The notes below the pieces were generated by a model, which saw only the letters and a program-made list of their open reading frames with translations, did not search any database and was not told where the DNA came from. The position numbers and the translations under genes are program-made. Below are positions 50,254 through 59,072 of a DNA stretch of 64,000 nucleotides, one piece after another. Location: positions 1 through 64,000 of the forward strand of contig NZ_KB898662.1 of the NCBI RefSeq assembly GCF_000377765.1, in the 5' to 3' direction. The stretch is from Gracilibacillus lacisalsi DSM 19029 (GTDB lineage: Bacteria > Bacillota > Bacilli > Bacillales > Amphibacillaceae). The stretch's first letter is position 1. Each line of letters opens with the position of its first letter.

Positions 50254-52230
50254 TTAACTATATATATCTTTTAATCCCTCTTGTTCGAGTGCCCATCCTT
50301 TTGGGAAACCTGTTTTCGTTGCGAGCATTGCCACTGCAATCAACAAAGCTCCATTTCCAGGAAGATAGACCGTTAATGCATCATGTTGGTAGTTATGTCC
50401 ATTGATAGAGTGAGTATTTTTGACTTGATCCATTAACAAAAAGTCGACAGCTAGATCTAGCTCCCCAAGCCTTGCAGCTGTCATGGCACACATTGGAAAA
50501 TCCCATCCCCATGCTGTTTCCCATTGCCATTCTTCTTTAACTTTATGCAATGTATCAAGCATTACCTTTTTATCTATTAATTCTCCCGGCAATACGCCAA
50601 AAGCCGCTACCATTGATGGATGATCATGATTTTTTTCAGTGAAAGTATTTTCACAATCTCGATGTGCTAAATAGACCCCATCTTTTACACGTGGCTTTGC
50701 TATTTTTTTTCTGACTGCTTTCCATTTTTCCGGTATTTCTTTACCTATTCGCTCACACCATTCGATCGCAATACCTAAACCAAAATGCCAATATTCTAGT
50801 TCATATGGTGGATTAATGCTATCTTCCATCCGATGGTTCTCCTGTGCTGGTATAAGTCCAGGTCCTAGTTGATAGACATCATGCTCTTCATCATAGGTAG
50901 CGAATGATGCCATAAAATCAGCCGAAGCAAAAACTACTTCACTAAATGTCTCTAACATCTTTTCATCATTATTTGCTTGATAGCATAATTCAGCTAAATA
51001 TATTGGATGTGGTTGCTGCCAGATTAAACCCGGAGCAATCGGTGATGGCGTCTGCTCTCCTTCTATACCAACCATTTTCGGCCAACGAGCACCTTGAAAC
51101 CCTTGAGATTCTGCTAGCTGATAAGCTTTAGGCAAAATATTGAGATACCAGTTCATACTTTTTTTCAAAATAGCTGGCCTTCCCCATAACGGAAAATGTG
51201 CAGCATGCCAATAATGCATTTCTAAATGAAACTTCCCAAACCAACTGTTATACATGTAACCTGTTTCTTGTGGTGGAACCGAACCACCACTATGAACAGC
51301 TAAAAGATATTGTGATAAAATCACCCGCCGTTCCAGTTCATCTGCACGAGGATCCTTACTTCCTTCAAAAGACAGGAAACCTCCGTTAGACCAGAATTCC
51401 TTCCAATGCTCACGCGATTCTGTAAACACCTGATCTGTTGTCTTTTCTATCAGCTTATTTTCAGAAAAAGACAGTGTAAATGTCAATGTTTCAGCATCTG
51501 ATGTTAATACCCATCTATTTGCTTCTGTTTGCCGAACTTCTCCAGAGTTCCAGTTCCATCCTACTGTATAAGACGTATCATCCATTATGCGTTTCAACTT
51601 AATCGAGTTATCAGATTGGTTAAATACCTCTGTTTGATGTCCACTTTCTTCCCAATTTAATGCAAACGCATCTTCCCATTTTCGATCGGTGATATTGGGA
51701 CTGGGAAAAGCTAATTGTATTGCGATTTGACCTTTTTTTAACAAGGATGAGGCTACGGTTACTCCGATGATATCCTCTTCCGGATCACAAGCTGTCTTGA
51801 CCTTAACCTTCTCGCCATTTAAGATGAAATCACTCTCAATCACACCTGACCATAAATCATGCCTTTGCTTAACAGGTTTGACCTCCCCAGCATCACACAA
51901 AAACCCAATCTGTCCAAGTTGTAAACGATGAGGATTTTGTCTTAACCAATGATAGGCTTCTTCTTTGTTTTCTGGATAAAGTGGATATGGCGCCCCTTGG
52001 TAATATTGCATGTTCACATCATCTAATGTGTAACGATTTTTTCCACCAGTAGCATGCCAACCCCAATTTGATTGTGTACTTAATGGTGTCACATATTGTT
52101 CAGGGAATGTTTGCAACCCCGTAAAGTCAACAGACATTCCGAATTCACCATTTCCAATGGATAATGGCGCCCTAGGTTCTATCTTAGTCACGACAGGAGC
52201 ATGTTTATCGACGATCTTTTTTCTATTCAT
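50254..52230 (-). CDS. (alpha/alpha)6-type intracellular glycoside hydrolase, GH95-like
   Basis: The 658-residue soluble protein has an N-terminal beta-rich domain ('PRAPLSIGNGEFGMSVDFTG') and a helical barrel domain. 'WFGKFHLEMHYWHAAHFPLW' near residues 330-350 resembles the conserved core of GH95 and related barrel glycosidases, and several Glu, Asp and His clusters follow. I could not match it to a characterised enzyme, so the linkage it cuts is unknown. It overlaps the GH43 gene by 8 bp, with AGGAGGG before its ATG. Lack of a signal peptide and the adjacent importer suggest it acts on imported oligosaccharides. Confidence 0.7.
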   Translation of the reverse strand: MNRKKIVDKHAPVVTKIEPRAPLSIGNGEFGMSVDFTGLQTFPEQYVTPLSTQSNWGWHATGGKNRYTLDDVNMQYYQGAPYPLYPENKEEAYHWLRQNPHRLQLGQIGFLCDAGEVKPVKQRHDLWSGVIESDFILNGEKVKVKTACDPEEDIIGVTVASSLLKKGQIAIQLAFPSPNITDRKWEDAFALNWEESGHQTEVFNQSDNSIKLKRIMDDTSYTVGWNWNSGEVRQTEANRWVLTSDAETLTFTLSFSENKLIEKTTDQVFTESREHWKEFWSNGGFLSFEGSKDPRADELERRVILSQYLLAVHSGGSVPPQETGYMYNSWFGKFHLEMHYWHAAHFPLWGRPAILKKSMNWYLNILPKAYQLAESQGFQGARWPKMVGIEGEQTPSPIAPGLIWQQPHPIYLAELCYQANNDEKMLETFSEVVFASADFMASFATYDEEHDVYQLGPGLIPAQENHRMEDSINPPYELEYWHFGLGIAIEWCERIGKEIPEKWKAVRKKIAKPRVKDGVYLAHRDCENTFTEKNHDHPSMVAAFGVLPGELIDKKVMLDTLHKVKEEWQWETAWGWDFPMCAMTAARLGELDLAVDFLLMDQVKNTHSINGHNYQHDALTVYLPGNGALLIAVAMLATKTGFPKGWALEQEGLKDIYS

Positions 52231-53116
52231 CGTCAGCCCTCCTAAGCACACCATTATGCTCTTCCATTCGAATAAAAATCGGTCGTTCGTTCGGCGTTTT
52301 ATTTGGTGAATGCAATGTCAGGTGTAATTGTCCTTGTAAATCATGAAATAACATGCCATGACCACCATCACTTTCAAATAATGGCTTTTCATCATGCACC
52401 CATGAACCTGTTACTTCCCCAGTTGTGGAACGGGAAATCCCTTGGGCATAGACATTATCAACAAAACTAGCCCACAACATTAATAATTCTCCATTCTCCG
52501 CTTTATATATGTAGGGACCGTCTGTCACATAATTTTCTTTTGTATTTCGTGTTTTATGTTGAAATGATGTTGGCCAAGGGGCTTCTGACGCCGCAAAAAG
52601 GGTTACCGGATCTCCGATAGCTTTCTTTAAATCATCACTTAGGCGAACAGCACAAATCTCTCCATCACCAATCTGAACCCATTCATGACAAAATACCATC
52701 CACGGCTTACCTTCCTCATCAATGTGTAATGTTCCGTCTAGTGAAAACCAGCCTTTCGGTGTGACAATCCCTTCACTGTGCGGATGGAACGGACCTGTTA
52801 ATGAATCAGATTTTAAAATAGCTGTACCACGTTTACCACCATCTTTTAATAGAAAGGTCGCAAACATATAATAAGAACCATTATGCGCGTGTACTTCTGG
52901 AGCCCAGAAGTTCTCGTCTGAGTAAAACTCTATATCAGGGCGAAATACTGGATAGGGGCCTTCCCATTGCTTCAAATCGTCACCAATCCAAACATCAAAG
53001 CCAGTACCCTTTCCCCAGATATTTTTATCGGTACTGCCGAATAAATAATATTTTCCTTGTTTACGATCTACAAAAATAAATGGATCTCTAATCTGGACTT
53101 CCTGATTTACCTTCAT
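52223..53116 (-). CDS. Intracellular GH43-family glycosidase
   Basis: The 297-residue protein is a five-bladed propeller of the GH43 type. The catalytic base is Asp11 in 'IRDPFIF' and the pKa-modulating Asp lies in 'FSLDGTLHID'. The position of the usual Glu-Gly-Pro acid reads 'VTDGPYIY', with Asp before Gly. This variant appears to belong to a subgroup of GH43 proteins, so the acid may be this Asp or another residue. There is no signal peptide. The likely target is an arabinose, xylose or galactose unit from pectin side chains. Confidence 0.85.
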   Translation of the reverse strand: MKVNQEVQIRDPFIFVDRKQGKYYLFGSTDKNIWGKGTGFDVWIGDDLKQWEGPYPVFRPDIEFYSDENFWAPEVHAHNGSYYMFATFLLKDGGKRGTAILKSDSLTGPFHPHSEGIVTPKGWFSLDGTLHIDEEGKPWMVFCHEWVQIGDGEICAVRLSDDLKKAIGDPVTLFAASEAPWPTSFQHKTRNTKENYVTDGPYIYKAENGELLMLWASFVDNVYAQGISRSTTGEVTGSWVHDEKPLFESDGGHGMLFHDLQGQLHLTLHSPNKTPNERPIFIRMEEHNGVLRRADDE

Positions 53117-53207
53117 TAAATCCCCTCCCTTATCAAATTAAACTCCTCTTCTCGAAGACACTTTTTCCACCTTTACCTTTCTTTTGCCCTCGAGAGCACT
53201 TCACATC

Positions 53208-54824
53208 CTAAAAATATTCAGATGGGCTTACACCGGTAATGGCTTTAAATACTTGACTGAAATAAGTAGAGTTTTGATATCCTACCATTTCACTCACTTC
53301 ATAGACCATATACCTTTTTTCGCGTAATAATTCTTTCGCTTTGGTGATTCGATACTGATTTAAGTAATTAACAAACGTTTCACCGGTTACTTTTTTAAAT
53401 AACTGAGATAAATAATTGCGATTCACATAGAGCATATCGGCAATTTCAGCTAACGTGATTTCTTCATCATAATAATGATGAACATGCTCCTTCACTTGCT
53501 CTACTAATTTACTCGTCTTCTTGCCAGCTAGTGCCTCCTTAGAATGCTCCACCCACTTTCTTAATTGCTCTGTCATCCATGCTAGTAAATCTTTCGTTGT
53601 ATGATAATTATAGACTTCAATCAATAAAGATGACTGCCCTTCAGGTTGGGATTCACCATGGTCGATTGACTGATCTTCCATCATTAATGCACTTAAAATA
53701 TTGATCGAAACGGTTTGGATCATATAAAAAGGAGAATAATCTCCTTCTGATAAACCGTTTACAAATTGATCCCAGATTGCTAATAACTCATCGTAATCCT
53801 TATCGCTAATTTTTGTATGAATTTCTTTAATCGTTTCAAAAGGATATACATATGCATCACCAGAGCCTTTCTGCTTTGTCTCCTGGTAATGAAATACTTT
53901 GTTCCATTCTTCATACTCCGCAACTTCTAAAGCTTGCATACTTTCCGAATACGCGTCTGTTAACTGATGCAAGCTTTTTCTGACATTACTGACCCCAATC
54001 ATAACGGATACTTTTAAGTAATAGAGGACATTCTCCAACATTTTATGGACGAGCTTATCATTTAATTGCTCTAAATAAATTTCATTTCCGGGCAAAAAGA
54101 CTACCATTACATAAGTAGAATCAGAATAATCAAGAAGATGTGTAACAAAGCGATATTGCTCAGAAAACTGCTGTATGGTTTCCGCCAAAATATTGCCTAC
54201 ACTAAACTTCATTAATTGCCATTCACGCTCATGTGCTTTCGTTAAATATGGTGGTCGATTAATCATAATCGATGTCACCACTTGGGATGCATTTACATCT
54301 ACTTCTAAAAGCTCCTTGCTTTCAACAGACAAATCCTTTGATTTGTACCGATTAAACAAAAGATTACGGATAAATGTATCTTTTCGGTAGGCTAAATAGG
54401 CAGGGCCTTGTTCTCGATAAGTTTCAAGGATTGCCTGTTGTTTATCCTCTGACTCGATTTCTTGCAATACTTCCTGAATCACAGTTTCGATTTCCGTCAC
54501 TGGTGAAGGTTTCAAAAAGAAATGTTTGACACCATATTGAATCGCCTTTCTAGCATTATCAAAGTGATTATAACCACTATGAATAATGATCCGGATAGAA
54601 GGATAGTTTTCGCTTACCTTTTTAATCAAGGAAAGACCATCCATCCCAGGCATATAAATATCTGTAATCATCAGATCTGGTGTTTCTTCTTCGATCATCC
54701 TTATAGCTTGTTCTCCATCATTGGCACTACCTAATACTCGTATCTGTAATTTCTCCCAATTGACGTGCTTGAGTAAGCCTTCTCTTACCGATAATTCATC
54801 ATCAACAATTATAATGGACTTCAC
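53208..54824 (-). CDS. AraC-type response regulator (YesN-like)
   Basis: The 538-residue protein has an N-terminal receiver domain with Asp55 (LMITDIYMPG). A long central region of about 280 residues follows, then a C-terminal AraC domain (about 435-535, 'EIADMLYVNRNYLSQLFKKV' and 'VSEMVGYQNSTYFSQVFKAI'). It pairs with the sensor kinase encoded 3 bp upstream. YesN-type regulators activate ABC importers and glycosidases for plant polysaccharide fragments, which fits the surrounding genes. Confidence 0.92.
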   Translation of the reverse strand: MKSIIIVDDELSVREGLLKHVNWEKLQIRVLGSANDGEQAIRMIEEETPDLMITDIYMPGMDGLSLIKKVSENYPSIRIIIHSGYNHFDNARKAIQYGVKHFFLKPSPVTEIETVIQEVLQEIESEDKQQAILETYREQGPAYLAYRKDTFIRNLLFNRYKSKDLSVESKELLEVDVNASQVVTSIMINRPPYLTKAHEREWQLMKFSVGNILAETIQQFSEQYRFVTHLLDYSDSTYVMVVFLPGNEIYLEQLNDKLVHKMLENVLYYLKVSVMIGVSNVRKSLHQLTDAYSESMQALEVAEYEEWNKVFHYQETKQKGSGDAYVYPFETIKEIHTKISDKDYDELLAIWDQFVNGLSEGDYSPFYMIQTVSINILSALMMEDQSIDHGESQPEGQSSLLIEVYNYHTTKDLLAWMTEQLRKWVEHSKEALAGKKTSKLVEQVKEHVHHYYDEEITLAEIADMLYVNRNYLSQLFKKVTGETFVNYLNQYRITKAKELLREKRYMVYEVSEMVGYQNSTYFSQVFKAITGVSPSEYF

Positions 54825-54827
54825 TCT

Positions 54828-56621
54828 CTATTCCCCCGATTCATTTGTCTGAGGTTGTGTAGCGGGTTGTGCTTCATAAATCGGTACGCGAATTTCCACG
54901 ACCACTCCACCTTTTTCATGATTATAAATGTCAACATCAAACTGCTCACCACAGTACATGGCAATCCGCTCTCTTACATTTTGAATACCAATCCCTTTCA
55001 CATTAGAAAAACTCCAATTATCCGGTAATCCTGTCCCATTATCCTTAACAGTTAGCTTGATACAGTCGTTCTTTCCACACATTTCTCCAAGAACCGTAAT
55101 CTCCATTCTTTTAGATCCGGCATTATGATAGCCATGTTTAATACTATTTTCGATAAAAGGCTGGAGAATAATTTTGGGAACATAGTAATCCTTCATATAA
55201 GCTGGTACACGAACTTTGTAATCAATAGCTTGTGGCTGACGTTGCTTTTGGATATCAATATAACATTTGGCATGATCTAACTCATCACGCAACCGAATAA
55301 ACTTCAAACCACCACTCAAGCCGATTCGTAGCATTTTGCTTAACTTATTAACCATTTCTCCAACATCTTCTGCATCATGGTCAAGTGACTTCCACTTAAT
55401 CATATCTAATGTGTTGTACAGAAAGTGGGGCATTATTTGACTTTGTAATGCACGCATTTCTGCTTCACGACGATTGGCATTTTCCTCTTCCAGCTTTTCC
55501 AATAACTCTGACAATTCGTTCGTCATCTGATTAAAATTCTTTCCTAAAATATCATACTCTTCAACGAAATGGCTTTTCACCTGAACATCGAATTCTCCCT
55601 TTTCCACTTTACGCATGGCCTTAACCATATGACTAATTGGTTTGGTAATCCATTTTCCAATACCGTACACAATCGGTATCGATAACAGAATCGCAATTAA
55701 CCCAATCACTAACACATGAACACCAAGCTCTTGGGTTTCTGCATATAAACCATCAACTGGAATAACCTGTACGAGTCGCCACTGTTCATAATTTGGGCGG
55801 GAAATTAATAATAAGTAATATTCATTGTCTTTTTTTATTAATTGATGATGGTCCGTTAATTCATCATATTCTGGAATTAACCGTTCATATATTTCACTTT
55901 CAACAGAAACGGTAATATCATTTAGAATCGGATACTCTTCCCGTGAGTGTGTTTCCGCAATAATTCTTCCACCAGTATTTAATAAAATAAATGGTTCATT
56001 AATTTCATCATATAAATCCATATCCACTAAATATTCCAGAAAGTTTTCCGCAAGCACATTGACTTTAATATATCCGACTGTCTCACTGCGCTGGTTTAAA
56101 ATCCGGTGAACATAACTAATCATTTCTCTATCCATCAGTTCGTCGGTATGCCTTGGCACCCAGCCATTATCAACATTCTCAATGAAAGGTTCAAACCACT
56201 CCTGCTCGGTCAGGTTGGATTGTGGCTGTACATTATAGTCATAAAGATACGAATACTCCTGAAAACGATCCGTATATATTTCAACCGAATAAACCTCTTG
56301 TTTTAAAGAAGCAACATTATTAGCCAAATTCTTCAGTTCATTACGTTCCACTAATGCTTCATATGGCGTGGTGCCCGTATTTTCAAACATATCAACAACA
56401 GTACGATCAATGGCAATAAACGTTCCCGCCTCACGAATATTTTGGATTACACCTGATAATTTATTAGCGCTTTCATTTAATAACGTCAGTTTTGCCTCAC
56501 TAATTTCATCAGAGGTAAAATTAAAAAAATATTGGTAAGAAGAATAGCTGACACCTGCAAGAAAGAGGGCATTGACGAAAACAAAACATACGACCATTAT
56601 CGTTTTTAATTTTCGAATCAT
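54828..56621 (-). CDS. Two-component sensor histidine kinase (YesM-like)
   Basis: The 597-residue kinase has two membrane helices (about 8-30 and 300-322) around an extracellular Cache-like sensor. A HAMP domain (about 323-375) and a His_kinase domain follow, with His399 in 'IMPHFLYNTLDMIKW'. The HATPase part shows 'QPFIENSIKHGY' and 'DNGTGLP'. It belongs to the YesM/LytS-like class, which signals extracellular oligosaccharides, often together with the binding protein. It is followed at once by its response regulator. Confidence 0.93.
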   Translation of the reverse strand: MIRKLKTIMVVCFVFVNALFLAGVSYSSYQYFFNFTSDEISEAKLTLLNESANKLSGVIQNIREAGTFIAIDRTVVDMFENTGTTPYEALVERNELKNLANNVASLKQEVYSVEIYTDRFQEYSYLYDYNVQPQSNLTEQEWFEPFIENVDNGWVPRHTDELMDREMISYVHRILNQRSETVGYIKVNVLAENFLEYLVDMDLYDEINEPFILLNTGGRIIAETHSREEYPILNDITVSVESEIYERLIPEYDELTDHHQLIKKDNEYYLLLISRPNYEQWRLVQVIPVDGLYAETQELGVHVLVIGLIAILLSIPIVYGIGKWITKPISHMVKAMRKVEKGEFDVQVKSHFVEEYDILGKNFNQMTNELSELLEKLEEENANRREAEMRALQSQIMPHFLYNTLDMIKWKSLDHDAEDVGEMVNKLSKMLRIGLSGGLKFIRLRDELDHAKCYIDIQKQRQPQAIDYKVRVPAYMKDYYVPKIILQPFIENSIKHGYHNAGSKRMEITVLGEMCGKNDCIKLTVKDNGTGLPDNWSFSNVKGIGIQNVRERIAMYCGEQFDVDIYNHEKGGVVVEIRVPIYEAQPATQPQTNESGE

Positions 56622-56646
56622 TGATATCCCTCTTTTCTAACCATTA

Positions 56647-57489
56647 CTAACCTTTTATACCAGTAGTTGCTATGCCTTCCACAATATATCGTTGAAAAAT
56701 GAAAAATACGGTTGTTATTGGAATTAAGGAAAGCACGGACATCGCAAAGACAGATCCCCAGGAGGACTCCCCTTGTGAATCTAAAAATAACCGTAAACCT
56801 AATGGAACTGTAAACGTATCAACGGTATTTAAATATAAAATTTGGCTAAAGAAATCATCCCAAGTCCAGATAAAGGTAAAGATCGCTGTCGTAATTAATA
56901 CCGGGACCGCTAAAGGCATAATGATCCTTGTATAAATCTGATAAATACCGCAACCATCCATGATCGCGCTTTCATCTAACTCACGAGGAATCCCTCTAAA
57001 AAATTGTACCATGAGGAAGATAAAAAAAGCATCTGTCGCTAATAATTTCGGGACAGTTAATGGCAAAATCGTATTAACCCATCCTAAATTATGAAAAATT
57101 GTATATTGCGGAATAAGTGTTGCATGTGCTGGTAACATAATCGTCATTAGCATACATGCAAACCAGAGCTTTTTCAATGGGAATTTCAACCTAGCAAAAG
57201 CATATGCTGCCATCGAACAAGTAATGAGATTGGCTAGCACCGCAATCATACTTATTAAGAACGAATTTTGAAAAAACTGGCCAAATGTAACATTTCTTAC
57301 TACATTCCAACCATTCGTATAATTATCCAATGTCCACTCTTTCGAAAAAATACTCGGCGACGAGAAAATAAGTGTTTCCGGCTTAAACGAACTCGCGACC
57401 ATCCATACCACCGGATATAGCATCAATAAACCGAATACGATAATGAAAACATGTGTTACAATCCTGCTTGTTTTCGTACTTTGATTCAT
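56647..57489 (-). CDS. Carbohydrate ABC transporter permease (MalG/AraQ-like)
   Basis: The 280-residue inner-membrane protein has six helices and the ABC-permease EAA loop 'IPRELDESAIMDGCGIYQIY' near residues 167-186. It is the MalG-type half of a CUT1 sugar importer. Its start overlaps the stop of the other permease by one base. No dedicated ATPase gene is nearby, so a shared MsmX-type ATPase encoded elsewhere probably energises it, as in Bacillus subtilis. Confidence 0.93.
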   Translation of the reverse strand: MNQSTKTSRIVTHVFIIVFGLLMLYPVVWMVASSFKPETLIFSSPSIFSKEWTLDNYTNGWNVVRNVTFGQFFQNSFLISMIAVLANLITCSMAAYAFARLKFPLKKLWFACMLMTIMLPAHATLIPQYTIFHNLGWVNTILPLTVPKLLATDAFFIFLMVQFFRGIPRELDESAIMDGCGIYQIYTRIIMPLAVPVLITTAIFTFIWTWDDFFSQILYLNTVDTFTVPLGLRLFLDSQGESSWGSVFAMSVLSLIPITTVFFIFQRYIVEGIATTGIKG

Positions 57490-58427
57490 TACAATTTCCC
57501 CCCGTCTTCATAATGCACCCAATATTTTGATGAGAAGAAGATAATCAGTGTCATCACACCTAAAATAAACACTAACACCCATGCCATTGCAGAGGCATAT
57601 CCCATCTCAAATTGCGTAAAACCTTTCTGGTATAAATAGAGAGTGTAAAATAACGTGGAGTTAATTGGTCCACCTGTCCCCTCACTAATAATAAAGGCTG
57701 AAGTAAACACTTGAATTGATTTAATTAATTCAATTACTAAGTTAAAGAAAATAACTGGTGATAATAATGGCAATGTAACACGGAAAAAAACTTGACGTTT
57801 CGTTCCTCCGTCAACTGCTGCTGCCTCGTAGAGTTCTTTCGGAATTTGTTTTAACCCTGCTAAGAAAATAACCATGGAAGCACCAAACTGCCATGTTGCT
57901 AAAATAATGATCGTACCTAATGCATAATCTGGGTGTGATATCCATCCTTGTCCTTGTATGTTGAAATAGGCTAAAACCTGATTGACTAACCCATCAATTT
58001 CAAATAAATTTTTCCAAAGGATCGCAATCGCAACACTTCCGCCAAGTAATGAAGGCAAATAATAGGTCGTTCGGTAAAAGCCAATACCTGCCATTTTTTT
58101 ATTCAATAATACAGCTACTAATAAAGCTGCGATTAACTGTGTTGGTACTGCAATAAATACGAAGGTTAAGGTAACTTTTGCAGATGCAATCCACCTTTCA
58201 TCCTGAAACATTGCTTGAAAGTTGGAAAGACCAATCCATTCCGGTGTATTTAATAAGTCAAAACGTGTAAATGATAAATATAATGAGCTGATCATTGGTC
58301 CTAATATCAACCCAAGAAAGCCGATTAACCAAGGTAAAAGAAACACATATGCAGCGATATATTGCTTGCGTTTTTCCTTCGATTTTTTCTTTATCATCGG
58401 TGTTTCTAATGCTTCTGTACTTTTCAT
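57489..58427 (-). CDS. Carbohydrate ABC transporter permease (MalF/AraP-like)
   Basis: From the ATG at 58427, with GGAGGGG upstream, the protein has 312 residues and six helices. A charged cytoplasmic N terminus rich in Lys precedes them. The EAA loop reads 'IPKELYEAAAVDGGTKRQVF' near residue 203. It forms the membrane channel with the MalG-type partner. A family 1 repeat separates it from the binding-protein gene upstream. Confidence 0.93.
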   Translation of the reverse strand: MKSTEALETPMIKKKSKEKRKQYIAAYVFLLPWLIGFLGLILGPMISSLYLSFTRFDLLNTPEWIGLSNFQAMFQDERWIASAKVTLTFVFIAVPTQLIAALLVAVLLNKKMAGIGFYRTTYYLPSLLGGSVAIAILWKNLFEIDGLVNQVLAYFNIQGQGWISHPDYALGTIIILATWQFGASMVIFLAGLKQIPKELYEAAAVDGGTKRQVFFRVTLPLLSPVIFFNLVIELIKSIQVFTSAFIISEGTGGPINSTLFYTLYLYQKGFTQFEMGYASAMAWVLVFILGVMTLIIFFSSKYWVHYEDGGKL

Positions 58428-58504
58428 TGTCACCCCTCCTAAATCTTTTTGTGTGTTGAAGTCTTCATCTCAGTAAACCAATCTCTGTTGATTTCCTGAA
58501 ATTG

Positions 58505-58940
58505 AAAAAAACGAGAAAGCCCACCCGGTCCTGTCCAAAGTAGTTATTTTGCCATGAATGATAAGCGTAACAACCGCTGCGGCTTGCCCACTTCGCTTTC
58601 CGTGGGGCGTGTCTTCAGCTAACTTTTGTAAAGAAGATCGCTTTACAAAAGTGGATCTTCAGATCACGCTGATCCCACAGGAGTCGAAGTGGACGCCTAC
58701 GCTAAATAACGTTCTACATTGTTTTAACGTACGGACATACGTCTTTATTTCACATTGTATAAAACCTCATAAAGTTAGCTGTCACATACGTTGTAGAACT
58801 GCTTTATAACGGAGGCCGACCACTTTCAAACGAGGCTACTGAAAAACCCAGTGTAATGGGAAGTGGGCAGCCGAAGCGATGGTTATGCGATTGATATATT
58901 TCAAAATGACTATTAAAACAATCGTAGATCCACTTAACAT
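58505..58940. repeat. Composite dispersed repeat, family 1 (copy E)
   Basis: The core at 58586-58694 has arms GCCCACTTC and GAAGTGGACG and an inner stem of CTTTTGTAAAG and CTTTACAAAAG. The bases 58644-58825 match 1-181 at about 95 percent. A shortened inverted core follows at 58817-58872. The tail 'GATTGATATATTTCAAAATG' with 'ACTAAAACAATCG'-like DNA is the reverse of the left flank of copy C. It fills the gap between the binding-protein and permease genes. Confidence 0.88.
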
Positions 58941-58941
58941 T

Positions 58942-58982
58942 TAGTCGGAGCTAGACAAATACCTAATTTTATGCTTTCTTTT
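58942..58982. repeat. Family 2 repeat end fragment
   Basis: GTCGGAGCTAGACAAATACC and TTTTATGCTTTC match the outer end of family 2 at 31050-31088. It lies about 30 bp from the hairpin after the binding-protein gene. Confidence 0.6.
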
Positions 58983-59009
58983 CAGCTTAAGACTTCAAAA
59001 CATGGATGG

Positions 59010-59040
59010 AACAAAGTGACCCGCTAGGAGTCACTTTGTT
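59010..59040 (-). terminator. Hairpin after the binding-protein gene
   Basis: Arms AACAAAGTGAC and GTCACTTTGTT have a nine-base loop. The T tract on the minus strand is short, so it may only reduce readthrough into the permease genes. Confidence 0.65.
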
Positions 59041-59072
59041 ATCAAGCTTTTTATTATGGGCAGTGGTTCATT

